This document shows, piece after piece, positions 1 through 6,802 of a stretch of 17,679 bases of DNA. Under the pieces are notes generated by a model, which was not told the origin of the DNA, made no database searches, and worked only from the letters and a program-made list of their open reading frames with translations. This DNA is from JADJQU01 sp035490315. Lineage in GTDB: Bacteria > Planctomycetota > UBA1135 > GCA-002686595. The position numbers were made by a program, and so were the translations under genes. Location of the stretch: assembly GCA_035490315.1 (NCBI GenBank), contig DATHET010000298.1:1-17679 (forward strand), given 5' to 3'. How positions within the stretch are numbered: the first letter of the stretch is position 1; the number at the start of each line of letters is the position of its first letter.

Positions 1-160
1 CATACCAGGTGAGATCCTGGAAGAGGTCCTCGCGCGCGGTCGGATCGTTCTCGAACTGCCCGATGCAGTGGTGGAACAGAGAACGGTAGCGCTCGAGGAA
101 GGCCCGGACCGCGTCCTCGCGGCTCGCCAGCAATCCGGCGACGAGGGCCTCATCGTCCAA
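1..160 (-). CDS. Sigma-70 family (ECF-like) RNA polymerase sigma factor, 5' part only
   Basis: The gene is cut by the left edge, so only the first 53 residues are visible. The peptide contains DDEALVAGLLASREDA, then RYRSLFHHCIGQFEND, and ends with ARED LFQDLTWY, the pattern of sigma region 2.1-2.2 that binds core RNA polymerase (for example the ExDLxQ-type motif before helix 2.2). The only in-frame start after the upstream stop near 233 is TTG at 160. It has a GGAG eight bases upstream in the gene's own direction, which supports that start. The gene is transcribed away from the thiolase cluster, and nothing visible links its targets to that cluster. Whether an anti-sigma partner or a C-terminal extension exists lies outside the window. 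Family call fairly sure; ECF subgroup unknown. Confidence 0.75.
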   Translation of the reverse strand, partial: MDDEALVAGLLASREDAVRAFLERYRSLFHHCIGQFENDPTAREDLFQDLTWY

Positions 161-523
161 GGGGACGTCTCCGGGCGTGGCTCGCGCCGGACCTTTGGGA
201 ACCGAGCGAAGGGGGAGCGTGGGTGAGGGCGGTCATGCGGGACGATGCTGCATGGCGTAAGCCGACTCCATGCTACTGCCCCGCGCAGGGGCAAGCTCGA
301 CACCCCTACGGGTTTCTTGCAAGGCGACTAAGGGGGGCCTGGATCGCTCCGTCGGGGCCAGGGATCTGGACGGCCTTCGCGCGCGCCGGTTTCTTCGCGC
401 TGCTACACTGCTCGGCCCCTTGCCCGGCAACGGAGACTCCGGGAGCGCGTGGGCTGCACGGCGGCCTGCGCTCGCCCCTGGTCCGTCCGGGCGGTCCCCA
501 CCGTCACCCGCCGCACCATTCCC
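161..523. other. Non-coding divergent spacer between sigma factor and thiolase
   Basis: This 363-base stretch separates the divergent sigma factor and thiolase genes. I see no credible gene: the open frames across it are shadow frames that run into the thiolase in other phases. It holds two small inverted repeats, GCATGG/CCATGC at 250-255/268-273 (12-base loop) and TGCCCC/GGGGCA at 277-282/288-293 (5-base loop). It also holds a probable extended -10 element at 401-409. No riboswitch consensus, in particular no cobalamin-riboswitch core, was recognised by eye. Confidence 0.6.
401..409 (+). promoter_or_regulatory. Probable extended -10 promoter element for the thiolase cluster
   Basis: TGCTACACT matches the extended -10 form TGnTAnnnT. 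No good -35 hexamer lies 17 bases upstream (381-386 is GCGCGC), which is tolerated by extended -10 promoters. A transcript would start near 416 and have a leader of about 108 bases before the GTG at 524. Read by eye only; other promoters in the spacer cannot be excluded. Confidence 0.4.
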
Positions 524-1705
524 GTGAGAGACGTCGTCCTCGTCAGCGCAGCCCGAACCCCGATCGCCAAGTTCCAGGGCGGGCTTGCCTCCTTCAAATC
601 CACCGAGCTCGGCTCACTCGCCATCCGCGAAGCCCTCTCCCGGGCGAAGCTCGCCCCTTCGGAGGTCGATGAGGTGATCATGGGCTGCGTTCTCGCCGCT
701 GGCCTGGGCCAGAATCCGGCGCGTCAGGCCGCGATCGGAGCCGGCGTCCCGAATACCGTGGGCAGCTTCACGGTCAACAAAGTCTGCGGATCTGGGCTGA
801 AAGCGGTGATGCTCGCTGCCCAGGCGATCCGCGCCGGTGATGCCGAGGTGATCGTTGCCGGCGGGATGGAGAGCATGAGCAACGCTCCCTACCTGATGCC
901 CGACGCGCGCAACGGGATGCGCCTGGGACACAGCAAGGTCATCGATTCGATGGTCTGGGACGGCCTGTGGGACATCTACAACGATTTCCACATGGGCAGC
1001 ACGGCCGAGCTGGTCGCCCGCAAGTACGAGATCTCGCGCGCCGAGCAGGACGCCTTCGCGGCGAACTCGCACAAGAAGGCCGCCGAAGCCACCGCGGCGG
1101 GCCGCCTCGAAGCGGAGAAGTTCGCGGTCAAGATCCCGCAGCGCAAGGGCGATCCGATCCTGTTCACCACCGACGAAGGCGTGCGCGCCGACACGACGGC
1201 GGAATCCATTGCCAAGCTTCGTCCCGCCTTCCAGGCCGACGGCAGCGTGACCGCCGCCAATGCTTCGTCGATCAACGACGGCGCCGCGGCGGTGGTGGTC
1301 ATGAGCGCCGAGCGCGCGGCGAAGCTGAAGCTCACGCCGCTGGCGCGGATCAGCGCCTACGCGACTTCGGGCCTCGCGCCCGAGTGGGTCATGATGGCTC
1401 CCGAAGGATCGATCCAGGCCTGCGCGAAGAAGCTCGGCAAGCGGCCCCAGGATTTCGACCTGCATGAAATCAACGAGGCCTTCTCGGTCGCGGCACTGGC
1501 GCTCTTGCGCGTGCTCGACCTCGACGCGGCCAAGGTCAACGTCAATGGCGGCGCGGTCGCCCTGGGACATCCGATCGGCGCTTCCGGCTGCCGCGTGCTC
1601 GTGACCCTGGTCCACGCGATGCAGCAGCGCAAAGCGAAGACCGGCATGGCCTCGCTGTGCCTGGGCGGAGGCAACGCGGTCTCGCTCGCGCTGGAGGCGA
1701 TCTAG
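524..1705 (+). CDS. Acetyl-CoA acetyltransferase (thiolase)
   Basis: The enzyme condenses two acetyl-CoA to acetoacetyl-CoA or, in reverse, cleaves acetoacetyl-CoA with CoA. The frame is open from GTG 449, but thiolase similarity begins at RDVVLVSAARTPI, so GTG 524 is chosen. That gives 393 residues, the usual length. All catalytic parts are present: nucleophilic Cys88 in VCGSGLKAV, the NEAF loop, His349 in ALGHPIGASG, and Cys379 in SLCLGGGNAVS, matching Cys89/His348/Cys378 of the Zoogloea enzyme. No strong Shine-Dalgarno precedes 524. It is the first gene of the plus-strand cluster, followed by 3-hydroxybutyryl-CoA dehydrogenase after 103 bases, which points to C4-CoA metabolism. Direction (oxidation or synthesis) and exact chain-length preference cannot be told from sequence. 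Confidence 0.93.
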   Translation: MRDVVLVSAARTPIAKFQGGLASFKSTELGSLAIREALSRAKLAPSEVDEVIMGCVLAAGLGQNPARQAAIGAGVPNTVGSFTVNKVCGSGLKAVMLAAQAIRAGDAEVIVAGGMESMSNAPYLMPDARNGMRLGHSKVIDSMVWDGLWDIYNDFHMGSTAELVARKYEISRAEQDAFAANSHKKAAEATAAGRLEAEKFAVKIPQRKGDPILFTTDEGVRADTTAESIAKLRPAFQADGSVTAANASSINDGAAAVVVMSAERAAKLKLTPLARISAYATSGLAPEWVMMAPEGSIQACAKKLGKRPQDFDLHEINEAFSVAALALLRVLDLDAAKVNVNGGAVALGHPIGASGCRVLVTLVHAMQQRKAKTGMASLCLGGGNAVSLALEAI

Positions 1706-1808
1706 TGGCGGTCCGTCGAGCGTCGCGCGCGAATTCGTCGGCGCAATCGAGTCGCGCGAGCGCTGGAACCTGCTTCGCCGAGGTTTCGACGCGGGAAAGC
1801 GGGTCGCC

Positions 1809-2666
1809 GTGGCTGTCCTGATCCGCGAAATCGCCGTCATCGGCGCGGGAACGATGGGCAACGGCATCGCCCAGACCTTCGCGTCCAGCGGCGCGAACGT
1901 GCGCTTGATCGACGTCGTGCCGGCGGCCCTCGACAAGGGCGTGACCAACATCCGCGCCAGCCTGGATCGCTTCGTCAAGAAGGGCACGCTCGCCCAGGCG
2001 GACGCCGATGCGACTTTTTCGCGCATCCGCCCCTCGGGGCGGATCGACGACGCGGCGACGGCCGAGCTCGTGGTCGAGGCGATCGTCGAGAAGATCGACG
2101 CGAAGAACAGTGTCTTCGAGGCGCTCGACCGCCTGTGTCCGCGCGCGACGATCCTCGCCACGAACACCTCCTCGATCTCGATCACGGCGATCGCGTCAGC
2201 CACCAAGCGCGCCGACCGCGTGATCGGCATGCACTTCATGAATCCGGTGCCGCTGATGAAGCTGGTCGAGGTGATCCGCGGCCAGGACACCTCGGAAGAG
2301 ACGCGCGCCAGCGTGGTGAGCTGCGCTGAGGCTCTCGGCAAGACGCCGGTCGAGGCCCAGGACTATCCGGGCTTCGTGTCCAACCGCGTCCTGATGCCGA
2401 TGATCAACGAAGCGGTCTGCTGCCTGATGGAGGGCGTCGCATCGCGCGAGGGCATCGACACGGTGATGAAGCTCGGCATGAACCATCCGATGGGGCCCTT
2501 GGCCCTCGCCGACCTGATCGGCCTCGACGTGTGCCTCGACATCCTCGACGTGCTGCACGAAGGCTTCGGAGATCCGAAGTATCGGCCCTGCCCGTTGCTG
2601 CGGCGCATGGTCGCGGCCGGACGGCTGGGCAAGAAAAACGGCAAGGGCTTCTACGACTACGCCTGA
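1809..2666 (+). CDS. hbd: 3-Hydroxybutyryl-CoA dehydrogenase
   Basis: This is an NAD-linked dehydrogenase interconverting (S)-3-hydroxybutyryl-CoA and acetoacetyl-CoA in the cytoplasm. At 285 residues it is the size of the free-standing bacterial Hbd/PaaH type, not a FadB fusion. The Rossmann motif GAGTMG is at 12-17 and Asp35 ends beta 2, indicating NAD over NADP. The active-site segment NTSS is at 119-122, the catalytic pair is His142 (in GMHFMNP) and Glu154 (in LVEVI), and FVSNR is in the linker. The C-terminal helical domain ends with NGKGFYDYA. The start is GTG 1809; the ribosome site is weak. Only 10 bases separate it from acyl-CoA dehydrogenase 1, so the two are probably co-transcribed. 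Confidence 0.93.
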   Translation: MAVLIREIAVIGAGTMGNGIAQTFASSGANVRLIDVVPAALDKGVTNIRASLDRFVKKGTLAQADADATFSRIRPSGRIDDAATAELVVEAIVEKIDAKNSVFEALDRLCPRATILATNTSSISITAIASATKRADRVIGMHFMNPVPLMKLVEVIRGQDTSEETRASVVSCAEALGKTPVEAQDYPGFVSNRVLMPMINEAVCCLMEGVASREGIDTVMKLGMNHPMGPLALADLIGLDVCLDILDVLHEGFGDPKYRPCPLLRRMVAAGRLGKKNGKGFYDYA

Positions 2667-2676
2667 GGCGGACCCC

Positions 2677-3819
2677 ATGAATTTCAGCCTCACGGAAGAG
2701 CTCGGATTGATCCAGAAAATGGCGCGCGACTTCGCGGACACGGAGCTTCTGCCGCGCGCGACGAAGCACGACCGCGAGGAAGCGATCGACCCCGCGGTGA
2801 TGCAAGGCCTGGCCGAGCTCGGCATGTGGGGCTTGACCGTGCCCGAGGAGTACGGCGGCTCGGGGCTCGGCAATCTCGCCCTGTGCCTGGTGCTCGAGGA
2901 GATCAATCGCGCCTGCGCCTCGACCGGCGTGACCTTGTCGGTGCACAACTCGCTGGTCTGCGCGCCGATCATCAAGTTCGCCACGCCGGAGCTGAAGCGC
3001 GAGTGGCTGCCGCGCATGGCCACCGGTGAAATCCTCGGCGCCTATTGCTTGACCGAGCCCAATTCGGGCTCGGACGCCGCGGCCTTGACCACCCGCGCGG
3101 TCAAGGACGGCAACGACTACGTGATCGACGGCACGAAGATCTGGGTCACCAGCGGCTCGCTGGCCGGCGTGCTGATCGTCTACGCGCGCACCAACCCCGA
3201 CGTGCAGAAAGCGCGCGGAATCACGGCCTTCCTCGTCGACCCGACTGCCAAGGGCGTGACCGTCGGCAAGAAGGAATCGAAGTGCGGCATCCGCGGCTCG
3301 CCCGCGGTCGAGATGCAGTTCAGCGGAGCGCGCGTGCCGGCCTCCAACATCCTGGGGACCCTCGATCGCGGGTTCCAGATCGCGCTCGACACGCTCGACG
3401 GCGGTCGCATCGGCATCGCCAGCCAGGCGGTGGGCATCGGTCAGGCCTGCCTCGATGCGGCGATCAAGTACTCCAAGGAGCGCGAGCAGTTCGGCAAGAC
3501 CATTTCCAACTTCCAGGCGATCCAATGGAAGCTCGCGGACATGGCCATGCGGCTCGAGGCCTCGCGCATGCTCGTGCACAAGGCAGCCTGGCTGCGCGAT
3601 CAGAAGCTGCCCTGCGGACCGCAGGCCGCCACGGCCAAGCTGTGCGCGAGCCAGGCGGCGAACTTCGCCGCGGACGAGTGCCTGCAGATCCACGGCGGCG
3701 CGGGCTACACCGATCACTTCCACGTCGAGCGCCTGTTCCGCGACGCGCGCATCACCGAGATCTACGAAGGCGCGACCGACATCCAGCGGCTCGTGATCGC
3801 GCGTTCCTTGCTCGCCTGA
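2677..3819 (+). CDS. Acyl-CoA dehydrogenase 1 (short-chain / butyryl-CoA type)
   Basis: This FAD-dependent dehydrogenase (380 residues) introduces the alpha-beta double bond in an acyl-CoA and passes electrons to ETF. It shows the family signatures CLTEPNSGSDAAAL (flavin and substrate contacts) and the C-terminal YEGATDIQRLVIARSLL, in which Glu364 is the expected catalytic base (Glu367 in the Megasphaera enzyme). LDGGRIGIASQAVG and LQIHGGAGYTDHFHVERLFRD are also typical. The ATG start has GAGG eight bases upstream, overlapping the end of hbd. Placement after thiolase and hbd favours butyryl-CoA to crotonyl-CoA, although the family is too broad to prove it. The gene is followed by the palindromic element at 3835-3932. 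No etfAB is present in the window. Confidence 0.9.
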   Translation: MNFSLTEELGLIQKMARDFADTELLPRATKHDREEAIDPAVMQGLAELGMWGLTVPEEYGGSGLGNLALCLVLEEINRACASTGVTLSVHNSLVCAPIIKFATPELKREWLPRMATGEILGAYCLTEPNSGSDAAALTTRAVKDGNDYVIDGTKIWVTSGSLAGVLIVYARTNPDVQKARGITAFLVDPTAKGVTVGKKESKCGIRGSPAVEMQFSGARVPASNILGTLDRGFQIALDTLDGGRIGIASQAVGIGQACLDAAIKYSKEREQFGKTISNFQAIQWKLADMAMRLEASRMLVHKAAWLRDQKLPCGPQAATAKLCASQAANFAADECLQIHGGAGYTDHFHVERLFRDARITEIYEGATDIQRLVIARSLLA

Positions 3820-3820
3820 T

Positions 3821-3830
3821 CCCCGTGAGC
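3821..3830 (+). repeat. Left copy of 10-bp direct repeat flanking the hairpin element
   Basis: CCCCGTGAGC lies two bases after the stop of acyl-CoA dehydrogenase 1. An identical copy at 3949-3958 contains the real GTG start and second codon of meaB. The copies bracket the 98-nt hairpin, with 4 bases on the left and 16 on the right. This fits a target-site duplication or repair-made duplication, though a chance 10-mer is not excluded. Confidence 0.6.
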
Positions 3831-3834
3831 CATT

Positions 3835-3932
3835 GGAGTCAGGTGAATTCGTCCGGAGTCGTGACGGCCTCTCCGCGCCGCTTTCGCGGCGCGGAGATGC
3901 CGTCACGACTCCGGACGAATTCACCTGACTCC
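3835..3932. repeat. 98-nt near-perfect palindromic (REP/MITE-like) element
   Basis: The left arm 3835-3868 and right arm 3899-3932 are exact reverse complements over 34 bases, beginning GGAGTCAGGTGAATTCGTCC. Inside, 3869 and 3898 form a single mismatch. Then 12 more pairs (3870-3881 with 3886-3897) close on a TTTC loop at 3882-3885. GGAGTC occurs twice within the left arm (3835-3840 and 3855-3860). There is no T-tract on either side, so it is not a standard intrinsic terminator. It encodes no protein of its own. Its size and symmetry suggest a small mobilisable palindrome. In RNA it would fold into a very stable stem within the operon message. Confidence 0.85.
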
Positions 3933-3940
3933 GTACTGGC

Positions 3941-3945
3941 AAGGA
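3941..3945 (+). promoter_or_regulatory. Shine-Dalgarno site of meaB
   Basis: AAGGA, seven bases before GTG 3953, is among the better ribosome sites in the window and fixes the meaB start. It lies between the hairpin and the right direct repeat. If the hairpin was inserted at this junction, this site came with the inserted DNA. Confidence 0.6.
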
Positions 3946-3948
3946 CAA

Positions 3949-3958
3949 CCCCGTGAGC
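3949..3958 (+). repeat. Right copy of 10-bp direct repeat, overlapping meaB start
   Basis: CCCCGTGAGC is identical to 3821-3830. Here it carries the meaB GTG start (3953) and Ser2 codon. Collapsing the two copies would place meaB five bases after the preceding stop codon, a spacing typical of the other junctions in this cluster. Confidence 0.6.
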
Positions 3959-4936
3959 GCCGCAACCGCCGCGAACCTCTCCGAGCGCCTGCTCCAAGGC
4001 GATCGCAGCGCTCTCGCGCGCCTGATCTCCTGGGCCGAGAACGGCGATCCACGTTTCGGTCCCGCGCTCGACCTCGTCTTCCAGCGCGTGGGCCGCGGCG
4101 CGCGCACTGGATTCACGGGGCCGCCCGGCGCCGGCAAGAGCACGCTGGTGAACGAAGTCGCCAAGGCCTACCGCGAGCGCGATCAGCGCGTCGGGATCCT
4201 GGCCGTCGATCCCTCCAGTCCCTTCAGCGGCGGAGCCCTGCTCGGCGACCGGATCCGCATGGAGGAGCGCACGCTCGATCCTGGGGTATTCATCCGCTCG
4301 ATGGCCAGCCGCGGCAGCCACGGGGGAATCGCCCAGGCGACCGTCGACGCCTGCGACGTGATCGACGCCTTCGGCATGGAGCAGATCCTGATCGAGACTG
4401 TCGGAGTGGGTCAGGCCGAGTACGATGTCGTCGCGGCCGCGGACACCGTCGTGGTGATCCTGTGCCCGGGTGCTGGGGACGGAATCCAAGCCATGAAAGC
4501 AGGGCTGCTCGAAGTCGCCGACGTCTTGGTGGTCAACAAGTGTGACCTGAGTGGGGCCGATCGTGTCGTCAGCGACCTGGAAGAGTCCGTGCACGTGCGC
4601 TTCGGCCGTGAGCACGAGTTCCCGGTGCCGGTGCTCAGCGTCAGCGCCGCGAAAGGCACCGGGATCACGGAGCTGCTCGACGCGATCGAGTCGCACAAGC
4701 GCTGGCTCGAAGCCCACGACCTCTCCGCCCTGCGCCTGTCCAAGCGCGTCGAGCGCATCCGCCAGGTGGTCGACGCCGAGATCTCGGCCGCCCTGTGGAC
4801 CGTGCGCGGCTGGAACGCGGCGGCGCGCGCCGAGCTCGAGCAGGGCCATGCGCCGCACCGCGTCGCTTCGACGCTGGCGGCTCGCGTCCTGGCATCCATT
4901 CCTTCCCCGGGGGATCCGAGTCATGGCCGAACGTAG
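3953..4936 (+). CDS. meaB: MeaB/ArgK-type GTPase, chaperone of the B12-dependent acyl-CoA mutase
   Basis: These P-loop GTPases gate loading of adenosylcobalamin into the acyl-CoA mutase and help rescue the inactivated enzyme. The protein has 327 residues, normal for the family. It shows the P-loop GPPGAGKST at 56-64, the Mg/base region VDPSSPFSGGALLGDR from 85, the G3 motif ETVGVGQAE from 149, and the G4 motif NKCD at 195-198. The short C-terminal helical part matches the dimerisation arm of MeaB. The start is GTG 3953 with AAGGA seven bases upstream. Its end overlaps the mutase large subunit by 14 bases, indicating translational coupling. In fused IcmF proteins the same GTPase domain sits between the B12 domain and the mutase domain, so this locus looks like a split version of that system. 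Confidence 0.93.
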   Translation: MSAATAANLSERLLQGDRSALARLISWAENGDPRFGPALDLVFQRVGRGARTGFTGPPGAGKSTLVNEVAKAYRERDQRVGILAVDPSSPFSGGALLGDRIRMEERTLDPGVFIRSMASRGSHGGIAQATVDACDVIDAFGMEQILIETVGVGQAEYDVVAAADTVVVILCPGAGDGIQAMKAGLLEVADVLVVNKCDLSGADRVVSDLEESVHVRFGREHEFPVPVLSVSAAKGTGITELLDAIESHKRWLEAHDLSALRLSKRVERIRQVVDAEISAALWTVRGWNAAARAELEQGHAPHRVASTLAARVLASIPSPGDPSHGRT

Positions 4937-6602
4937 CGCTCAAGGGTCCGAAACTCAGTTGCGCAAGGTCGACGCCCAGGCGCAGTGGGAAGCGCTCTTC
5001 GCCGCCGCGAAGCTGCGCGAGTCCGAGTTCACCACGGTCTCGGGCGCGGCCTTGAAGCCCTTGTACGGGCCCGAGGATGCACAGCTCGACATCGAGCGCG
5101 ACCTCGGACTTCCTGGTTCCTTCCCGTTCACGCGCGGCGTGCATCCGACGATGTACCGCGGCCGCCTGTGGACCATGCGGCAGTTCGCGGGCTTCGGCTC
5201 GGCGAAGCAGACCAACCAGCGCTTCAAGTTCCTGCTCGAGCACGGTCAGACCGGACTCTCGACCGCTTTCGATTTCCCGACGCTGATGGGATACGACTCC
5301 GACCATGCCCACAGCGAGGGCGAGGTCGGCCAGGTCGGCGTGGCCATCTCCAGCCTCGAGGACATGCAGACCTTGATGGACGGGATTCCGATGGCCGAGG
5401 TCTCGACCTCGATGACCATCAACGGGCCCGCGCCGATCCTGCTCGCTTTCTACATCGCCTGCGGCGAGCGCGCGGGCGTCGATCCCAAGCTGCTGCGCGG
5501 CACGGTGCAGAACGACATCCTCAAGGAATTCCAGGCGCAGCATGCCTGGCTGGTTCCCGCGGAGCCCGCGCTGCGCCTGATCACCGATGTGATGGGCTAC
5601 TGCGCCGAGCATGTGCCGCAGTGGAACACGATCTCGATCTCGGGCTACCACATCCGCGAGGCGGGCTCGACGGCGGCCCAGGAGCTGGCTTTCACCCTCG
5701 CCAACGGCATGGAGTACGTGCGCCGCGGGATCGCGGCCGGTCTCGACGTCGATGACTTCGCGCCGCGCCTGTCGTTCTTCTTCGACAGCCACATCGACTT
5801 CTTCGAGGAGATCGCCAAGTTCCGCGCCGCGCGCAGGATCTGGGCGCGCAAGATGCGCGACGTCTTCGGCGCGAAGGACCCGCGCTCGTGGATGGTGCGT
5901 TTCCACACGCAGACCGCTGGAGTGACGCTCACCGCGCAGCAGCCCGAGAACAACATCGTGCGCACGGCCTTCGAGGCCATGGCCGCGGTGCTCGGCGGCA
6001 CGCAGTCGCTGCACACCAATTCCATGGACGAGACCCTCTCGCTGCCGACCGAGAAGGCGGTCAAGATCGCGCTGCGCACGCAGCAGATCATCGCCGAGGA
6101 GACCGAGGTCGCCCACGTGATCGATCCGCTCGCCGGCAGCTACTTCGTCGAGGCCGCGACCAAGCGCCTCGAGGACGAGGCCGAGGAATACTTCGCCGAG
6201 ATCGAGCGCCGCGGCGGGGTGGTCGCCTGCGTCGAGGCCGGTTGGATCCAGAAGGAGATCCACCGCTCCGCCGTGCAGTACCAGCACGCCGTCGAGCGCG
6301 GCACGAAGAAGATCGTCGGAGTCAATTGCTACGAGGAAGACGGCGCCGCCGTGCCGATCGACATCCACCGCATCGACGCCGCGGTCGAGAACGAGCAGCG
6401 CGCGCGCCTCGCCGATCTGCGCGCTCGCCGCGACAAGGCCAAGGTGCAGCGCGAGCTGGCCGCGATCCACGCCGCCTGCAAGACGCGCGAAAATCTGCTC
6501 GAGCGCTTCGTCTCGGCCGCCCACGCCGACTGCACCCTGGGCGAGATCGCCCAGGTCCTGCGCCAGGAATTCGGCGTGTACAAGGAGCCCAAGATCCTTT
6601 GA
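4923..6602 (+). CDS. icmA: B12-dependent acyl-CoA mutase large subunit, isobutyryl-CoA mutase-like
   Basis: This is the TIM-barrel subunit (559 residues) of a two-subunit adenosylcobalamin mutase. Family landmarks include FPFTRGVHPTMYRGRLWTMR at 67-86, SGYHIREAG from 240 (Tyr242, His243), FHTQTAG and LGGTQSLHTNS. A default annotation would be methylmalonyl-CoA mutase. However, the residue aligned with Tyr89 of the Propionibacterium enzyme is Phe88, the one aligned with Ala116 is Ala115, and the one aligned with the carboxylate-binding Arg207 is Gln206. The offsets (+27, +118) are exactly conserved. Phe/Ala/Gln is the trio known for isobutyryl-CoA mutase (Phe80/Ala107/Gln198); 2-hydroxyisobutyryl-CoA mutase has Ile/Asp. 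The likely reaction is isobutyryl-CoA <-> butyryl-CoA. ATG 4923 overlaps meaB and has GGGGGA eight bases upstream. The fold is certain, the substrate probable. Confidence 0.85.
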   Translation: MAERSAQGSETQLRKVDAQAQWEALFAAAKLRESEFTTVSGAALKPLYGPEDAQLDIERDLGLPGSFPFTRGVHPTMYRGRLWTMRQFAGFGSAKQTNQRFKFLLEHGQTGLSTAFDFPTLMGYDSDHAHSEGEVGQVGVAISSLEDMQTLMDGIPMAEVSTSMTINGPAPILLAFYIACGERAGVDPKLLRGTVQNDILKEFQAQHAWLVPAEPALRLITDVMGYCAEHVPQWNTISISGYHIREAGSTAAQELAFTLANGMEYVRRGIAAGLDVDDFAPRLSFFFDSHIDFFEEIAKFRAARRIWARKMRDVFGAKDPRSWMVRFHTQTAGVTLTAQQPENNIVRTAFEAMAAVLGGTQSLHTNSMDETLSLPTEKAVKIALRTQQIIAEETEVAHVIDPLAGSYFVEAATKRLEDEAEEYFAEIERRGGVVACVEAGWIQKEIHRSAVQYQHAVERGTKKIVGVNCYEEDGAAVPIDIHRIDAAVENEQRARLADLRARRDKAKVQRELAAIHAACKTRENLLERFVSAAHADCTLGEIAQVLRQEFGVYKEPKIL

Positions 6603-6802
6603 AACGCAGCTTCATGCGCCTGTTGTTCTGGATTTCCGTCTTCGACATCGTCGTCGGACTGACGCTCGCCGTCGGCTCGATCACCGGCCAGAGCTCGCCG
6701 CGCGTCTGGCTCGTGGCGGCGATGCTGCTCGTGATCGGCGTGCCGAGCGCGCAATGGTTCCGGCGCCAGCTGGCCTCGAGCAACGGGGCGGTGACTTCGT
6801 GA
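6599..6802 (+). CDS. Small two-helix membrane protein between the mutase subunits
   Basis: I do not recognise a family. From TTG 6599 it has 67 residues beginning MKRSFMRLLFWISV; from ATG 6614 it has 62. The TTG is preferred because it overlaps the mutase stop (TTGA) and has AAGGAG eleven bases upstream. Two hydrophobic stretches, about residues 8-26 (LLFWISVFDIVVGLTLAVG) and 34-50 (VWLVAAMLLVIGVPSAQ), are separated by a short polar turn, with Lys/Arg at the N terminus and an RR after helix 2. That predicts a hairpin with both ends in the cytoplasm. Its stop overlaps the start of the B12 subunit (GTGA), so it is translated inside the mutase unit. A role as membrane anchor or in transport is only a guess. 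Confidence 0.65.
   Translation: MKRSFMRLLFWISVFDIVVGLTLAVGSITGQSSPRVWLVAAMLLVIGVPSAQWFRRQLASSNGAVTS

Noticed and set aside
161..400. Cobalamin riboswitch upstream of the B12-related cluster
   Set aside because: No recognisable B12-box core was found. The inverted repeats at 250-273 and 277-293 are small and the gene order (thiolase first) does not call for one.
449..523. Longer thiolase starting at GTG 449 (25 extra residues)
   Set aside because: The extra residues have no similarity to thiolases, and the family N terminus (RDVVLVSAARTPI) aligns with GTG 524.
1706..1808. Remnant gene or regulatory RNA between thiolase and hbd
   Set aside because: The 103 bases show no start with ribosome site, no conserved motif and no convincing hairpin.
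614..2341. Long antisense open frame across thiolase and hbd
   Set aside because: It mirrors strongly conserved sense genes. Its Arg/Ala/His-rich translation matches no family, as expected for shadow frames in GC-rich DNA.
3870..3897. Inner GC-rich hairpin as an intrinsic terminator
   Set aside because: No T-tract follows on either strand, and a same-strand, probably co-transcribed gene begins 20 bases after the full palindrome.
4551..4922. 124-residue upstream extension of the mutase frame
   Set aside because: It lies inside meaB in another phase, is Ser/Arg/Ala low-complexity, and the mutase family start fits ATG 4923.
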